In this document: positions 1-6,583 of the stretch, one piece after another
Layout: the number at the start of each line of letters is the position of its first letter
How positions within the stretch are numbered: position 1 is the stretch's first letter
Assembly: GCA_029933005.1 (NCBI GenBank)
Contig: JAOZOY010000018.1
Coordinates: 1-43,111, forward strand
Direction: 5' to 3'
From: Deltaproteobacteria bacterium
GTDB taxonomy: Bacteria; Desulfobacterota; Desulfobulbia; Desulfobulbales; SURF-16
Length of the DNA stretch: 43,111 nt
Translations under genes and position numbers: made by a program
Notes under the pieces: model-generated
Database searches by the model: none
What the model saw: the letters and a program-made list of their open reading frames with translations, nothing else
What the model was told of the DNA's origin: nothing

Positions 1-115
1 GCCTTGTCGCATAGAGGGGCTATAGCGCCAAAGCTCAAACGAACAAATCTGTGGCACTGGTAAACGATTACAGATCGTGGTTTTCGTAATCTTGTAGACC
101 CCGGTGAACGGTTAC
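1..115 (+). mobile_element. Truncated miniature element, subfamily B (IS66-like MITE), cut by window edge
   Basis: The first 115 bases match, base by base with few changes, the reverse complement of 8311-8433. Shared landmarks in order are a GGGGCTATAGCGCC block, AAACGAACAAATCTG, GGCACTG, an internal GTAAACGATTAC, TTTTCGTAA, and the terminal CCGGTGAACGGTTAC. The left end lies outside the window. It ends in GTTAC (reverse complement GTAAC), the terminal form of this family. No coding content. A further GTAAACGGTTAC follows at 123-134 and may be another end fragment. Confidence 0.75.
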
Positions 116-150
116 GGTACTGGTAAACGGTTACTGATACTCAATCCTCA

Positions 151-279
151 TTAGTGACTTACACCTGAAACCCTTTAATAAAAAAACAAGAAATAAAAAA
201 ATTACACCCACTGTTAATGCACTTATACCCGTCAAGCGAGTACTGAAAAAAATCTTAAAAAATTTGATGTTTTCTTCCG
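151..279 (+). repeat. Dispersed direct repeat R2, copy 1
   Basis: About 130 bp are repeated in the same orientation at 12073-12220. The best-conserved part is the 3' half (CTTATACCCGTCAAGCGAGT and the following TACTGAAAAA ... GATGTTTTCTTCCG). The 5' part shares TTACACCTGAAA and an A-rich run, with a roughly 20-base length difference between copies. Both copies lie just upstream of a plus-strand gene (a PilZ gene here, feoB there). It could be a promoter-linked regulatory element, a small RNA, or a decayed mobile element. I recognise no family. Confidence 0.7.
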
Positions 280-307
280 TGGACATCAATACCCGTAAGA
301 GGCATAA

Positions 308-700
308 ATGGCTGGAAGACGTTGGAAAGGCAAGAGGTATTCAATACGGTTGCCGATCAGTCTCTTTCTTCGTGATGAAGAAAGCAGGCGAATACTGTCC
401 GAACCCCAGAGCGGCACGTTGGTGGATATTTCCCAGGGGGGCGCCTGTCTCAGGCTGCCCGGGGTTTTTTCTAACGGACGCCATCTTTTCTATGGCCCCC
501 TTGATTTACCCAGTCAAAGTTTATGTCTGGAATTCCCGTCTTTAAGCAATGAATCAGACAAGGTTTTTGTCCTCCATGTTTGGCCCGTGTGGCTGGATCG
601 GGATTTTTCCGACAAGTCAATGCCTTTTCGGATGGGGGTTTCGTTTTTAGAAGAGCTTTCAAAAAAAATGTTGAAGGTGGTTGTCGCGGCAGACGGATAG
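308..700 (+). CDS. PilZ domain protein
   Basis: Small soluble 130-residue protein made of one PilZ domain, the c-di-GMP-binding fold. The two binding motifs are visible: R10-Y-S-I-R14 (RxxxR) in the N-terminal arm, and D40-I-S42-Q-G-G45 (D/N-x-S-x-x-G) on the first strand of the barrel. No signal peptide or membrane segment is seen. The start at 308 follows GTAAGAGG at a sensible distance. An overlapping frame starting at 264 is a shadow. The gene stands alone, 29 bp after repeat R2, and ends before a bidirectional hairpin terminator. Likely role: diguanylate signal output (motility, secretion or surface change). The partner cannot be read from the sequence. Confidence 0.85.
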   Translation: MAGRRWKGKRYSIRLPISLFLRDEESRRILSEPQSGTLVDISQGGACLRLPGVFSNGRHLFYGPLDLPSQSLCLEFPSLSNESDKVFVLHVWPVWLDRDFSDKSMPFRMGVSFLEELSKKMLKVVVAADG

Positions 701-724
701 TTGCACTTTGATTCAGGTTTCATT

Positions 725-766
725 AAAAAAGGAGAACACACCAGTAGGTATGTTCTCCTTTTATTT
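725..766. terminator. Bidirectional intrinsic terminator
   Basis: AAAAGGAGAACA and TGTTCTCCTTTT form a 12-bp stem around a 12-base loop. The A-run on one side and T-run on the other let it end both the plus-strand PilZ gene and the converging minus-strand gene at 791-997. Confidence 0.8.
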
Positions 767-790
767 GTTGAACAAGAATATTAACAGCCT

Positions 791-997
791 TCAACAGCCT
801 TCAACAGCTTGTTTTTTTACTGTTTTGACCTTGAGGGTGTCTCCCACCTTCAGTTTTTTTGCCTTGTTGCCGCAATCCATGGTGACACTATTTTCGTCAA
901 TGGCTGTAACAGTACACTTGGCGCTGGTGGCAAGGCCCATTCCCGCGGTGCTCAACAGAAAAGTGATTGCCAGTAATGTGGTGGTCAGTTTCTTCAT
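791..997 (-). CDS. Small exported cysteine-containing protein, unknown function
   Basis: 68 residues. Residues 1-22 form a clear Sec signal peptide (KK, hydrophobic run, ending GLA), so the mature protein is about 45 residues and periplasmic. The mature part has C28 and C42 in a small all-beta-looking sequence (TAIDENSVTMDCG, then LKVGDTLKV) and ends on C68. The start at 997 is set by GGAGG eight bases upstream; a longer frame to 1039 has no ribosome site. The last codons lie in a 10-bp tandem duplication (GAAGGCTGTT twice) which leaves the same final residues. It lies downstream of the triheme cytochrome on the same strand, so a shared periplasmic redox or metal context is possible. I do not recognise the family. 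Confidence 0.75.
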   Translation of the reverse strand: MKKLTTTLLAITFLLSTAGMGLATSAKCTVTAIDENSVTMDCGNKAKKLKVGDTLKVKTVKKQAVEGC

Positions 998-1103
998 TGT
1001 TTTTTCCTCCTGTCTTGTTTTTTCTTGAAAATGCCACAAGTAACTTCATGTCACTGAATGGCCTGATTACTTTTTTGTATACTGCCGGGTTAAAGGGTAT
1101 TTT

Positions 1104-1604
1104 TTACTCCTTTTTTTTATGGCATTCCTTGCAACTTGTCGGACCGCCCGTCTTTTCGGCAGTTTTCATGTTCTTGTGGCAGGTGAGACAGATGTTATGC
1201 ATGTATTTTTTGTAGTTTTTTCCTCCACCACCTGTTTCAATGGCCTTGGACAGGCGATCGCATACTTCTTCTTCGGTTATTCCTTTTGCATCGGCGATTC
1301 CGAAATGACAAGCAGCGCAGGTGAATTCATCTTTATACGGGTGAGCGGCAAATTCATTATTGCCCGGTAGATATTTCTCCGCGTGGGCACGATGACTAAA
1401 ACCCGTCATATTTTTTTTGTCCAGGGGCAGATCCTTTATATCCGGGCATCTTGTTTGGATATTGATGTCAATCGTGTCAGGAATTTCCTGGGAATCCGAG
1501 GCGAAAACAAGAGGGGACTGTGATAACAGGATGAGCGCTCCGCCTAAGGCCATGGGTTTTACAAATTTTGCCAGACTGTTTTTTTTGTTTTTTGTTTTGT
1601 TCAT
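1104..1604 (-). CDS. Triheme c-type cytochrome (cytochrome c3/c7-like)
   Basis: 166-residue periplasmic multiheme cytochrome. Signal sequence about residues 1-35 (lysine-rich start, hydrophobic LGGALILLSQSPLVF, then ASDS). Three CxxCH haem attachment sites: C96-AAC-H100, C139-LTC-H143, C158-KEC-H162. H71, H74, H88 and H136 are candidate distal ligands; the FSHRAH pattern before the first haem is typical of the class III/c7 group. It has one haem fewer than classical tetraheme c3. It would shuttle electrons in the periplasm of a sulfate or metal reducer. The start follows AAGGAGA. The gene is upstream of the small Cys protein at 791-997 and could be co-transcribed with it (about 100 bp apart). 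Confidence 0.88.
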   Translation of the reverse strand: MNKTKNKKNSLAKFVKPMALGGALILLSQSPLVFASDSQEIPDTIDINIQTRCPDIKDLPLDKKNMTGFSHRAHAEKYLPGNNEFAAHPYKDEFTCAACHFGIADAKGITEEEVCDRLSKAIETGGGGKNYKKYMHNICLTCHKNMKTAEKTGGPTSCKECHKKKE

Positions 1605-1702
1605 CTTGGTCTCCTTGGTTCGGGTTTCATGTGTGGAGGCTTGTGCTCCATTTACCTTCCTTTTGCCAATACCTTACGGCAAAAAATCAATAACAAATAG
1701 AG

Positions 1703-1740
1703 GACATCGGGTCATACGCGGCCTGATATGACCCGATGTC
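1703..1740. repeat. Perfect 14-bp inverted repeat in divergent promoter region
   Basis: GACATCGGGTCATA and TATGACCCGATGTC are exact inverted copies around a 10-base centre. There is no T-run on either side, so it is not a typical terminator. It lies between the divergent cytochrome (start 1604) and XRE-protein (start 1925) genes. An operator or processed mRNA leader are possibilities. Confidence 0.65.
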
Positions 1741-1924
1741 GGGGCGTCATCTAATGATTTCAATAGGTTATTTTGACCGATACGGGGTTCTTTTGCTGGC
1801 AGATGTAATTTTTTTGGGTTAAGAAATGGATAAAACTTTTGCTGAAACGGCCAGAGTTGGTATGATGCTTAAGATAAAGTTGAGCTGAATTAATGCACGG
1901 CAAAGGGATGAAACAAAAAAACAA

Positions 1925-2872
1925 ATGGGTAACAATTCTTTTATCTCAGGCACCCCCATGGTCAAAATTGATGGGGGAAAAGTTCGGCAGCTTCGCGAAG
2001 AGAAGGGGCTGACCCAGCTTTTTCTTGCCACCAGTGTCGAGGTGACCACGGACACGATTTCTCGTTGGGAAAACAAGCGTTATCCCACGATAAAAAAAGA
2101 AAATGGAATCAAACTCGCCGCCGCCCTGGAGGTTGATTTTGAAGAGATTCTGGAAAAAGAGGAACAAGAACAGGAAATTCAACCGGAGCCGGAAAAAATA
2201 CAGCCACAGGCTCAACCGTCGACGTCTGAACCTGTATCGGCAATGCCACGTTTTTTTTATTTTTCTCTTTTCTTGTTTGTTCTTGTCCTGGCCGGACTTG
2301 TTGCCTGGTGGATGAGGCCCGCCCCGAAAACAGTTCATGTCTGCGCCCATCGTATTCTCCCTGCCCATTCTCCTCGCGATCTACCTTTTCCCGTGGTTAT
2401 TCATGTGGACAGCGGTGACTCGGATGTTGCGCTTTCCCTGATTTTGAAGGAGACGGTTCCCCGGGGAGTGATGGTATTGGCATCAATCCCTTCATTTTCT
2501 GACCAGGACGTGGAATCCGGTGAATTGAAATGGATTCAGAAGATCAACAGAAAAAAGGTGTTTGCCTACATGGCCCGTTTTACTGCTGAAATCCATCAGG
2601 AGATGGTTCGTTTTACAGGATCAATTACCCTGCGGCGCAAGGGACAGCAGACAAAGTCGGTTCATGGTAATGAAAAATTGAAAATTGCTCCGTTTCACTG
2701 GGCTGACAGCGATGCTGACGGCCGCATAAGTGATGAGGAAATTTTGACGGTATATGATGAGTTCAGTGATATTGCCGGCCTGGGGTTGGATATTGACCAG
2801 GTGGAAGAAATGTGGCTGGGGTCGGGATACCGATATGACAGTGAAAGCGGCAGTTTTATCATTTTGCCGTGA
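1925..2872 (+). CDS. Membrane-anchored XRE-type HTH protein with periplasmic EF-hand
   Basis: 315 residues in three parts. Residues about 12-68 are an XRE/Cro-type helix-turn-helix (GKVRQLREEKGLTQ ... TISRWENKR ... KLAAALEVD). A charged Glu/Gln-rich linker precedes one membrane segment at about 108-130. About 185 residues then face the periplasm, ending with a canonical EF-hand loop, D261-S-D263-A-D265-G266-R-I268-...-E272. The layout (cytoplasmic HTH, one membrane span, periplasmic domain) resembles RodZ or ToxR-like one-component regulators, but the calcium-binding-type loop is unusual. The start at 1925 follows AAGGGATG at long spacing; M12 (1958) is an alternative. It is followed 10 bp later by a secreted protein and then a PilZ gene. 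Confidence 0.8.
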   Translation: MGNNSFISGTPMVKIDGGKVRQLREEKGLTQLFLATSVEVTTDTISRWENKRYPTIKKENGIKLAAALEVDFEEILEKEEQEQEIQPEPEKIQPQAQPSTSEPVSAMPRFFYFSLFLFVLVLAGLVAWWMRPAPKTVHVCAHRILPAHSPRDLPFPVVIHVDSGDSDVALSLILKETVPRGVMVLASIPSFSDQDVESGELKWIQKINRKKVFAYMARFTAEIHQEMVRFTGSITLRRKGQQTKSVHGNEKLKIAPFHWADSDADGRISDEEILTVYDEFSDIAGLGLDIDQVEEMWLGSGYRYDSESGSFIILP

Positions 2873-2882
2873 TGAAGGAGAG

Positions 2883-3272
2883 ATGATGAAAAGATTGATT
2901 TTATTGAGTCTGATTGCATTGGTCTGGCTGCCGGTTACCGTGGCTGCCGAGGGACTGATTTCCTGCAAATATCTTAAGGGAAGCGGCAGTCAAATTGAAT
3001 TGCAGCTTGACATTTCTTCTCCGCCACCTCCGACAATCATTATTCTGCAATATCTTCCTGCCGGTGTTGAAATCCTGAAGTCCCGGCCGAAGATGAAAAA
3101 ATATAATAAGAAGCGCGGCCAGGCCAGGTGGCTTCTTAAAGACGTGCGTCCCGGAAGCATGACGGTGAGGATGGAGTTGAATAAAGCGGTTGACAAGGGA
3201 GCCATCAAGGGAGAACTCCGTTACCGGAATCCGGGAAGCGGCAGCATGGAAACCATGGAGATTCATTCATAA
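2883..3272 (+). CDS. Small secreted protein of unknown function
   Basis: About 129 residues with a Sec signal peptide (MMKRLILLSLIALVWLPVTVAA). The mature domain is beta-rich and resembles DUF11/CARDB-like immunoglobulin-type modules (LPAGVEILKSRP, then VRPGSMTVRMEL, RYRNPGSG), but I cannot assign a family. The start is fixed by AAGGAG; two adjacent ATG codons (2883, 2886) both fit, and the second has the better spacing. It begins 10 bp after the XRE/EF-hand gene and ends 12 bp before the PilZ gene at 3285, so the three probably form an operon. It could be the periplasmic partner of the membrane regulator. Confidence 0.75.
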   Translation: MMKRLILLSLIALVWLPVTVAAEGLISCKYLKGSGSQIELQLDISSPPPPTIIILQYLPAGVEILKSRPKMKKYNKKRGQARWLLKDVRPGSMTVRMELNKAVDKGAIKGELRYRNPGSGSMETMEIHS

Positions 3273-3284
3273 CAGGGAGAAGCC

Positions 3285-3605
3285 GTGGTTAGTGACAGAA
3301 GGGCATTGCGCAGATTGTCCATGAATTTGACCTGCCGGGTTACGGTGGCGGATCAGGATGGCAATGCTAATATTTTTGAGTTTGAAGCCGCAAATATTAG
3401 CGGTAGAGGTGTTTTCTGCAAAACAGACCGGCCGTTTCCAGTGAATACTCCGGTGGTGATCAACATGGTTTTTCCTCTTGACGCTTTAGAGAATATGGAG
3501 GGAAAAAGGGCGGAGTTTAATGTTTCCGGGCGGGTGTTACGCGTCAGCGATGAAGGAATGGCCATTAGTTTTGATAACGAGTTCGAGTTTTTTCCTGCCC
3601 CTTAG
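3285..3605 (+). CDS. PilZ domain protein
   Basis: 106-residue single PilZ domain. N-terminal basic motif (RRALRRLSMN) and N-I-S-G-R-G near residue 37-42 match the RxxxR and N-x-S-x-x-G c-di-GMP-binding motifs. It starts at GTG 3285 with GGGAGA upstream. It is third in the putative operon with the XRE/EF-hand protein and the small secreted protein. The stop codon overlaps the stop of the convergent gene at 3602-3790 by four bases. Likely a c-di-GMP effector; target unknown. Confidence 0.8.
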   Translation: MVSDRRALRRLSMNLTCRVTVADQDGNANIFEFEAANISGRGVFCKTDRPFPVNTPVVINMVFPLDALENMEGKRAEFNVSGRVLRVSDEGMAISFDNEFEFFPAP

Positions 3606-3790
3606 GAATGCTTTTTTTTGGGACTGAAAAGTTGGCATTTCAGCCCGGAATGACTGAATACCACAAGAGCCGGAGATTGCCTGCTTTTGAAGTTCATGGC
3701 CCGGCAGCCATTGGGATGGGTCGGCTCATGGGTGATATAGAAATACTCACAATGATGGCAGTTTGGTTTATTTTCCTGCTGTTTTTTCAC
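3602..3790 (-). CDS. Small conserved Cys/His protein (often mislabelled uracil-DNA glycosylase)
   Basis: 62 residues, soluble, with C11, C14, C29 and C52 and the pattern CHHCEYFYITHEPTHPNGC ... FKSRQSP ... SGLKCQLF. From memory this pattern marks a small conserved family in anaerobes, sometimes named uracil-DNA glycosylase without evidence. The four cysteines suggest a zinc or Fe-S site. The start is GTG at 3790 with a weak ribosome site (TTAGAGAAC). It lies directly downstream (21 bp) of the BadF-like ATPase gene on the same strand and is probably in the same transcript. Confidence 0.7.
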   Translation of the reverse strand: MKKQQENKPNCHHCEYFYITHEPTHPNGCRAMNFKSRQSPALVVFSHSGLKCQLFSPKKKHS

Positions 3791-3811
3791 TTTGTTCTCT
3801 AACCTTCCGCC

Positions 3812-4474
3812 TTAACCCCTGATTCCTTTTTGTCTTGCAGTTTCTAAAAGTCCCTTCAACAAGACAAAGCGGCCCAGCGTGATCACCTTACAGGGAAAAC
3901 TCCGAATAAAGAGATTGTTCGCACATAACCCTCCTGACAGATAGATGGTCTCTGGTGATCCGGCGAAACGATAGGCATTCAGGGCAATTCCCTTGACAAA
4001 GCTTGCCACCGCCTCACTCTCGGACACTCCGGTCGTGATCGAATCAAAGATATGGCTCATGCCCAGCACGCCGCAGGTGATGGAAAAGGTCCGATTCGGA
4101 ACCTCCATCCTGTTGTAATCCAAGTCATAGTAACGTTCAAGTAATTCAATGGTAAATCCCATTGAGGCACCGCACTCAGCGTTCCAGCCCATGTCTTTGA
4201 GTTTTCTTTTTTCAAACTGGATAAATTTAATATCACGGCTGCCACAGTCGAGCAGGACATAGCTCTCTTTTCCGATTAACGATTCGCCACCTCTGGCCAG
4301 CGCTGTCAGTTCATTGACGTAATGATCCGTGAAACGCCTGCCGTTATGTCCGGTGGCAAGAGTGACTCTCATTTTGCGGTCAATCTTGTTGGTAGGAATA
4401 ATGCGAGGCTCTTTATCAGGCTTCCCGAGATCCTGAAGTTTGCAATAGGATGTGCCGAAATCAGCCAGGATCAT
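3812..4474 (-). CDS. BadF/HgdC-type ATPase (acyl-CoA dehydratase activase-like), divergent
   Basis: 220-residue ASKHA-fold protein. Visible elements: phosphate-1 loop D5-F-G-T-S9, second phosphate loop D76-C-G-S-R-D81, and adenosine motif S180-G-G. Two cysteines (C101 in AECGAS, C134 in ITCGV) occupy the places where HgdC-type activases bind a [4Fe-4S] cluster at their dimer interface. The usual CAAGTGRFLE is replaced by CGASMGFTIELLE, so it is a divergent member. Family role: ATP-driven one-electron reduction of a partner enzyme. It overlaps the upstream gene by four bases (ATGA), which implies translational coupling to that partner. Its substrate cannot be told from sequence. Confidence 0.75.
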   Translation of the reverse strand: MILADFGTSYCKLQDLGKPDKEPRIIPTNKIDRKMRVTLATGHNGRRFTDHYVNELTALARGGESLIGKESYVLLDCGSRDIKFIQFEKRKLKDMGWNAECGASMGFTIELLERYYDLDYNRMEVPNRTFSITCGVLGMSHIFDSITTGVSESEAVASFVKGIALNAYRFAGSPETIYLSGGLCANNLFIRSFPCKVITLGRFVLLKGLLETARQKGIRG

Positions 4475-5268
4475 ATCGAAATTCCGGAAAGTTCCAGAAA
4501 TGCCTGGATTTTTGCTTTGGCGCTACTGCCGGCAGTCACATCGGCATCGACGAAAAGTCCGTGGGCATGCTTGTCGGCCAGCAGTTTGGCCAAGGCTGTT
4601 TTTGCACAGAAGGACTGAGCAAAAAAGACGGTTGGAATATCGGGATGATAATGGGATTCAAGCTTAATATCAGCCGGTGTCTTGTTCTCCATGCAGCGGG
4701 TCCAGCCATAGATATGAGTGGTTTTCGGAAAAACCGTAAGCAGCGAGAAATCCCTCGGCGGCACGCCCCAGAAGCCGGCAGTGGGAATGCAGGCAGGCAG
4801 GGTGCTGTCTGACGGTTTTGTTTGAGTAACTCCTTCCGTGATCAGTTTCATTTTTTTCAGCAGATCCATTTTACTGCGACAGATGACCGTGCCAAAGGGA
4901 TGGGTGTCGCTGTTTCTTGTTTCAATCACAGGGATATCAAGATAATGGCGCAAAACCGTGGCCACATGGAGGGCGCAGTCGCATTTTCCGGCTCCCACAT
5001 CAATATAGATGAGATCAAGATCAAGATTCATAGCATTGAGAACAACGGTACGCAACACAGCACAGTAAACTCTTGGCAGAAAGGGCAGGGCATCCTCCAT
5101 GTTTTTTTTGACAATAGGTTCATCAAGATCAAAGATTGTGACCCGTTCTTCATTGAGTTTACGGATCACGGCCAGAGGCGGCATGCCGACAATACCGGCT
5201 TTAATCCCTGATCCCTGATTCATTATTCGTAACTGTTCTTTAAAAGTATAAATTTTAGATAAACTCAT
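4471..5268 (-). CDS. Partner protein of the BadF-like ATPase, HgdB/methanogenesis-marker-like
   Basis: 265 residues, cytoplasmic, Cys-rich (about eight Cys). Notable segments are GAGKCDC (near 108-114), CIPTAGFWGVPP, and HIYGWTRCMENKTPADIKLE. The last two recall, from memory, proteins that pair with BadF-like ATPases in anaerobes and some methanogenesis-marker proteins; I cannot confirm which. The stop overlaps the start of the ATPase gene (ATGA). ATG 5268 has no ribosome site and abuts the GTAAACGTTTAC solo end; ATG 5223 (M16) is an equally likely start. The pair probably forms an ATP-dependent reductive activation system. Confidence 0.6.
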   Translation of the reverse strand: MSLSKIYTFKEQLRIMNQGSGIKAGIVGMPPLAVIRKLNEERVTIFDLDEPIVKKNMEDALPFLPRVYCAVLRTVVLNAMNLDLDLIYIDVGAGKCDCALHVATVLRHYLDIPVIETRNSDTHPFGTVICRSKMDLLKKMKLITEGVTQTKPSDSTLPACIPTAGFWGVPPRDFSLLTVFPKTTHIYGWTRCMENKTPADIKLESHYHPDIPTVFFAQSFCAKTALAKLLADKHAHGLFVDADVTAGSSAKAKIQAFLELSGISI

Positions 5269-5278
5269 GTCTGTAAAT

Positions 5279-5495
5279 GTAAACGTTTACAAGGACTGTG
5301 GTTCCCATAAATTAGTGGTAAATATTCGACTTGTGTGAAAAAGTTTCAAAAAACTCGGCCTGTAAATGTTTGGATAGTGCCCAAGTTCGTTCAAGTCGCC
5401 TTGCGAGCTATATTAGTCATATGTGAGTAAGGCGAATCGGACGAAATTTGGGTGCTAGCCGAATATTTACAATTAGTGATCCGGTGAACGGTTAC
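5279..5495 (+). repeat. Older solo element end, split by a later insertion
   Basis: If the insert 5318-5470 and one copy of its 8-bp duplication are removed, the two flanks join into a sequence running from TGTAAACGTTTACA to GGTGAACGGTTAC. This matches the right-hand third of subfamily B (for example 59-115 and 38878-38929), including the spacing. The locus was therefore a solo end before the newer element landed in it. Confidence 0.7.
5318..5470 (-). mobile_element. Miniature element, subfamily A, copy 1 (IS66-like MITE, 153 bp)
   Basis: Its outer ends are GTAAATATTCGAC and the inverted AGCCGAATATTTAC. It is flanked by perfect 8-bp direct repeats AATTAGTG (5310-5317 and 5471-5478). The centre forms a long imperfect stem (arms of about 36 bases, apex around CTATATTAGTCATATG). 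It is nearly identical, inverted, to 33402-33555. There is no open frame of note. GTAA termini and 8-bp target duplication fit the IS66 family, whose transposase is not in this window. Confidence 0.9.
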
Positions 5496-5503
5496 CATTG
5501 TTC

Positions 5504-6583
5504 TTAGCGGTTCTGCAGTTTGATCAGGAAAATGCCGATGGAGGAAACAATAAAATGGATGAGCCAGGAGGCCAGCACCGGGTTAAGATAAGCGGCATTG
5601 GTCATAGCTTGGTTGGCGCTCCATATTCCCCAGGCCACAAAGGCAAGGCCGCAGCTGATCGGAACGGCCATTGTCAGATCACGCCCCCAGTTCTGATTGA
5701 CCAGGAGGACAACGGGAATGCCGATCAGTAACAGGGGAATCCCGAGAAAGATATAAGACAGCCTGCGGTTCAGATCCACCCAGTTTTCCCGTTTGTTCTC
5801 CTGCCAGTCATGGATAGAGTTGGTCAGCAGCTGCCAGAGAGAGAGTTCTTCGATCTGATAAGTCGGCACAAAGAAATTTTCCGGAGAATCCGGTAATTTT
5901 ATAATTTTTGATTGAAAAAGTTCAACAGCATCATTATTTGAGTTATTTTTTCTTTTGAGCTGACCATTTGTAAGAAGCCAGTTGCCGTTTTCCCACTTTG
6001 CTGTTTCCGCCGCAATGAGGAGAAGCGGATTATAGTCGTCATCCCAGGAAACATACCTGAAAGATTTGAATTGGTATGTCGTCGGATCCGGCCTGGTAAA
6101 AGAATAAATTCCCTCAAATCCTTTGTGATAAACAATACCGTTTCTGACAATGCCGGAGCTGATCTTCCCCTTGACCTCCTCATACCATATTCGGTTTGTT
6201 TCAGCGTTGGTCGATGGTAGCAGCCATTGGGCCGCTCCAATGGAAATTAAAGTAAAGAACACGGCAATCCCCAACAGGGGCTTAACAATTCTTGTGAGGG
6301 GAATGCCGCCTGCTTTAAGGGCTTGAAGTTCTTTGTTGTGATTCATCAGTCCCAGGGTGAGGATACCGGCCAGCATGATACAGACTGGAATGAGTTGATC
6401 ATAGATAAGCGGAATTTTAAAAATGAAATACCGGATGGCCAAACCAATGGGCTTGTGGGCCTCGGTAAAATTATCAATTTTTTCAAAAAAATCAACCAGG
6501 AGATAAATAGAGACCAGTGAGCTGAAAACCAGGAGGAAGTTTTTTGTAAATTGTTTGATAGTGTAACGATCAAGAAGTTTCAT
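5504..6583 (-). CDS. lptG: LPS export ABC transporter permease LptG
   Basis: 359-residue YjgP/YjgQ-family inner-membrane protein. Three hydrophobic segments lie in the N-terminal third (KNFLLVFSSLVSIYLLVDFF; IPVCIMLAGILTLGLM; GIAVFFTLISIGAAQWLL), then a periplasmic beta-jellyroll of about 130 residues, then three C-terminal segments (IFLGIPLLLIGIPVVLL; SCGLAFVAWGIW; LASWLIHFIVSSIGIFL). With LptF and LptB2 it extracts lipopolysaccharide from the inner membrane and passes it to LptC/A. Its start overlaps the end of lptF by four bases and has GGAGGAGG upstream. Being second of the pair and having an N-terminal LDRYTIKQF suits LptG better than LptF. Confidence 0.9.
   Translation of the reverse strand: MKLLDRYTIKQFTKNFLLVFSSLVSIYLLVDFFEKIDNFTEAHKPIGLAIRYFIFKIPLIYDQLIPVCIMLAGILTLGLMNHNKELQALKAGGIPLTRIVKPLLGIAVFFTLISIGAAQWLLPSTNAETNRIWYEEVKGKISSGIVRNGIVYHKGFEGIYSFTRPDPTTYQFKSFRYVSWDDDYNPLLLIAAETAKWENGNWLLTNGQLKRKNNSNNDAVELFQSKIIKLPDSPENFFVPTYQIEELSLWQLLTNSIHDWQENKRENWVDLNRRLSYIFLGIPLLLIGIPVVLLVNQNWGRDLTMAVPISCGLAFVAWGIWSANQAMTNAAYLNPVLASWLIHFIVSSIGIFLIKLQNR

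Noticed and set aside
770-800. Selenocysteine (in-frame TGA) extension of the small Cys protein
   Set aside because: The TGA follows the last Cys codon, but the extension is only nine codons of unrelated sequence and no SECIS-like hairpin is evident. The 10-bp duplication explains the arrangement.
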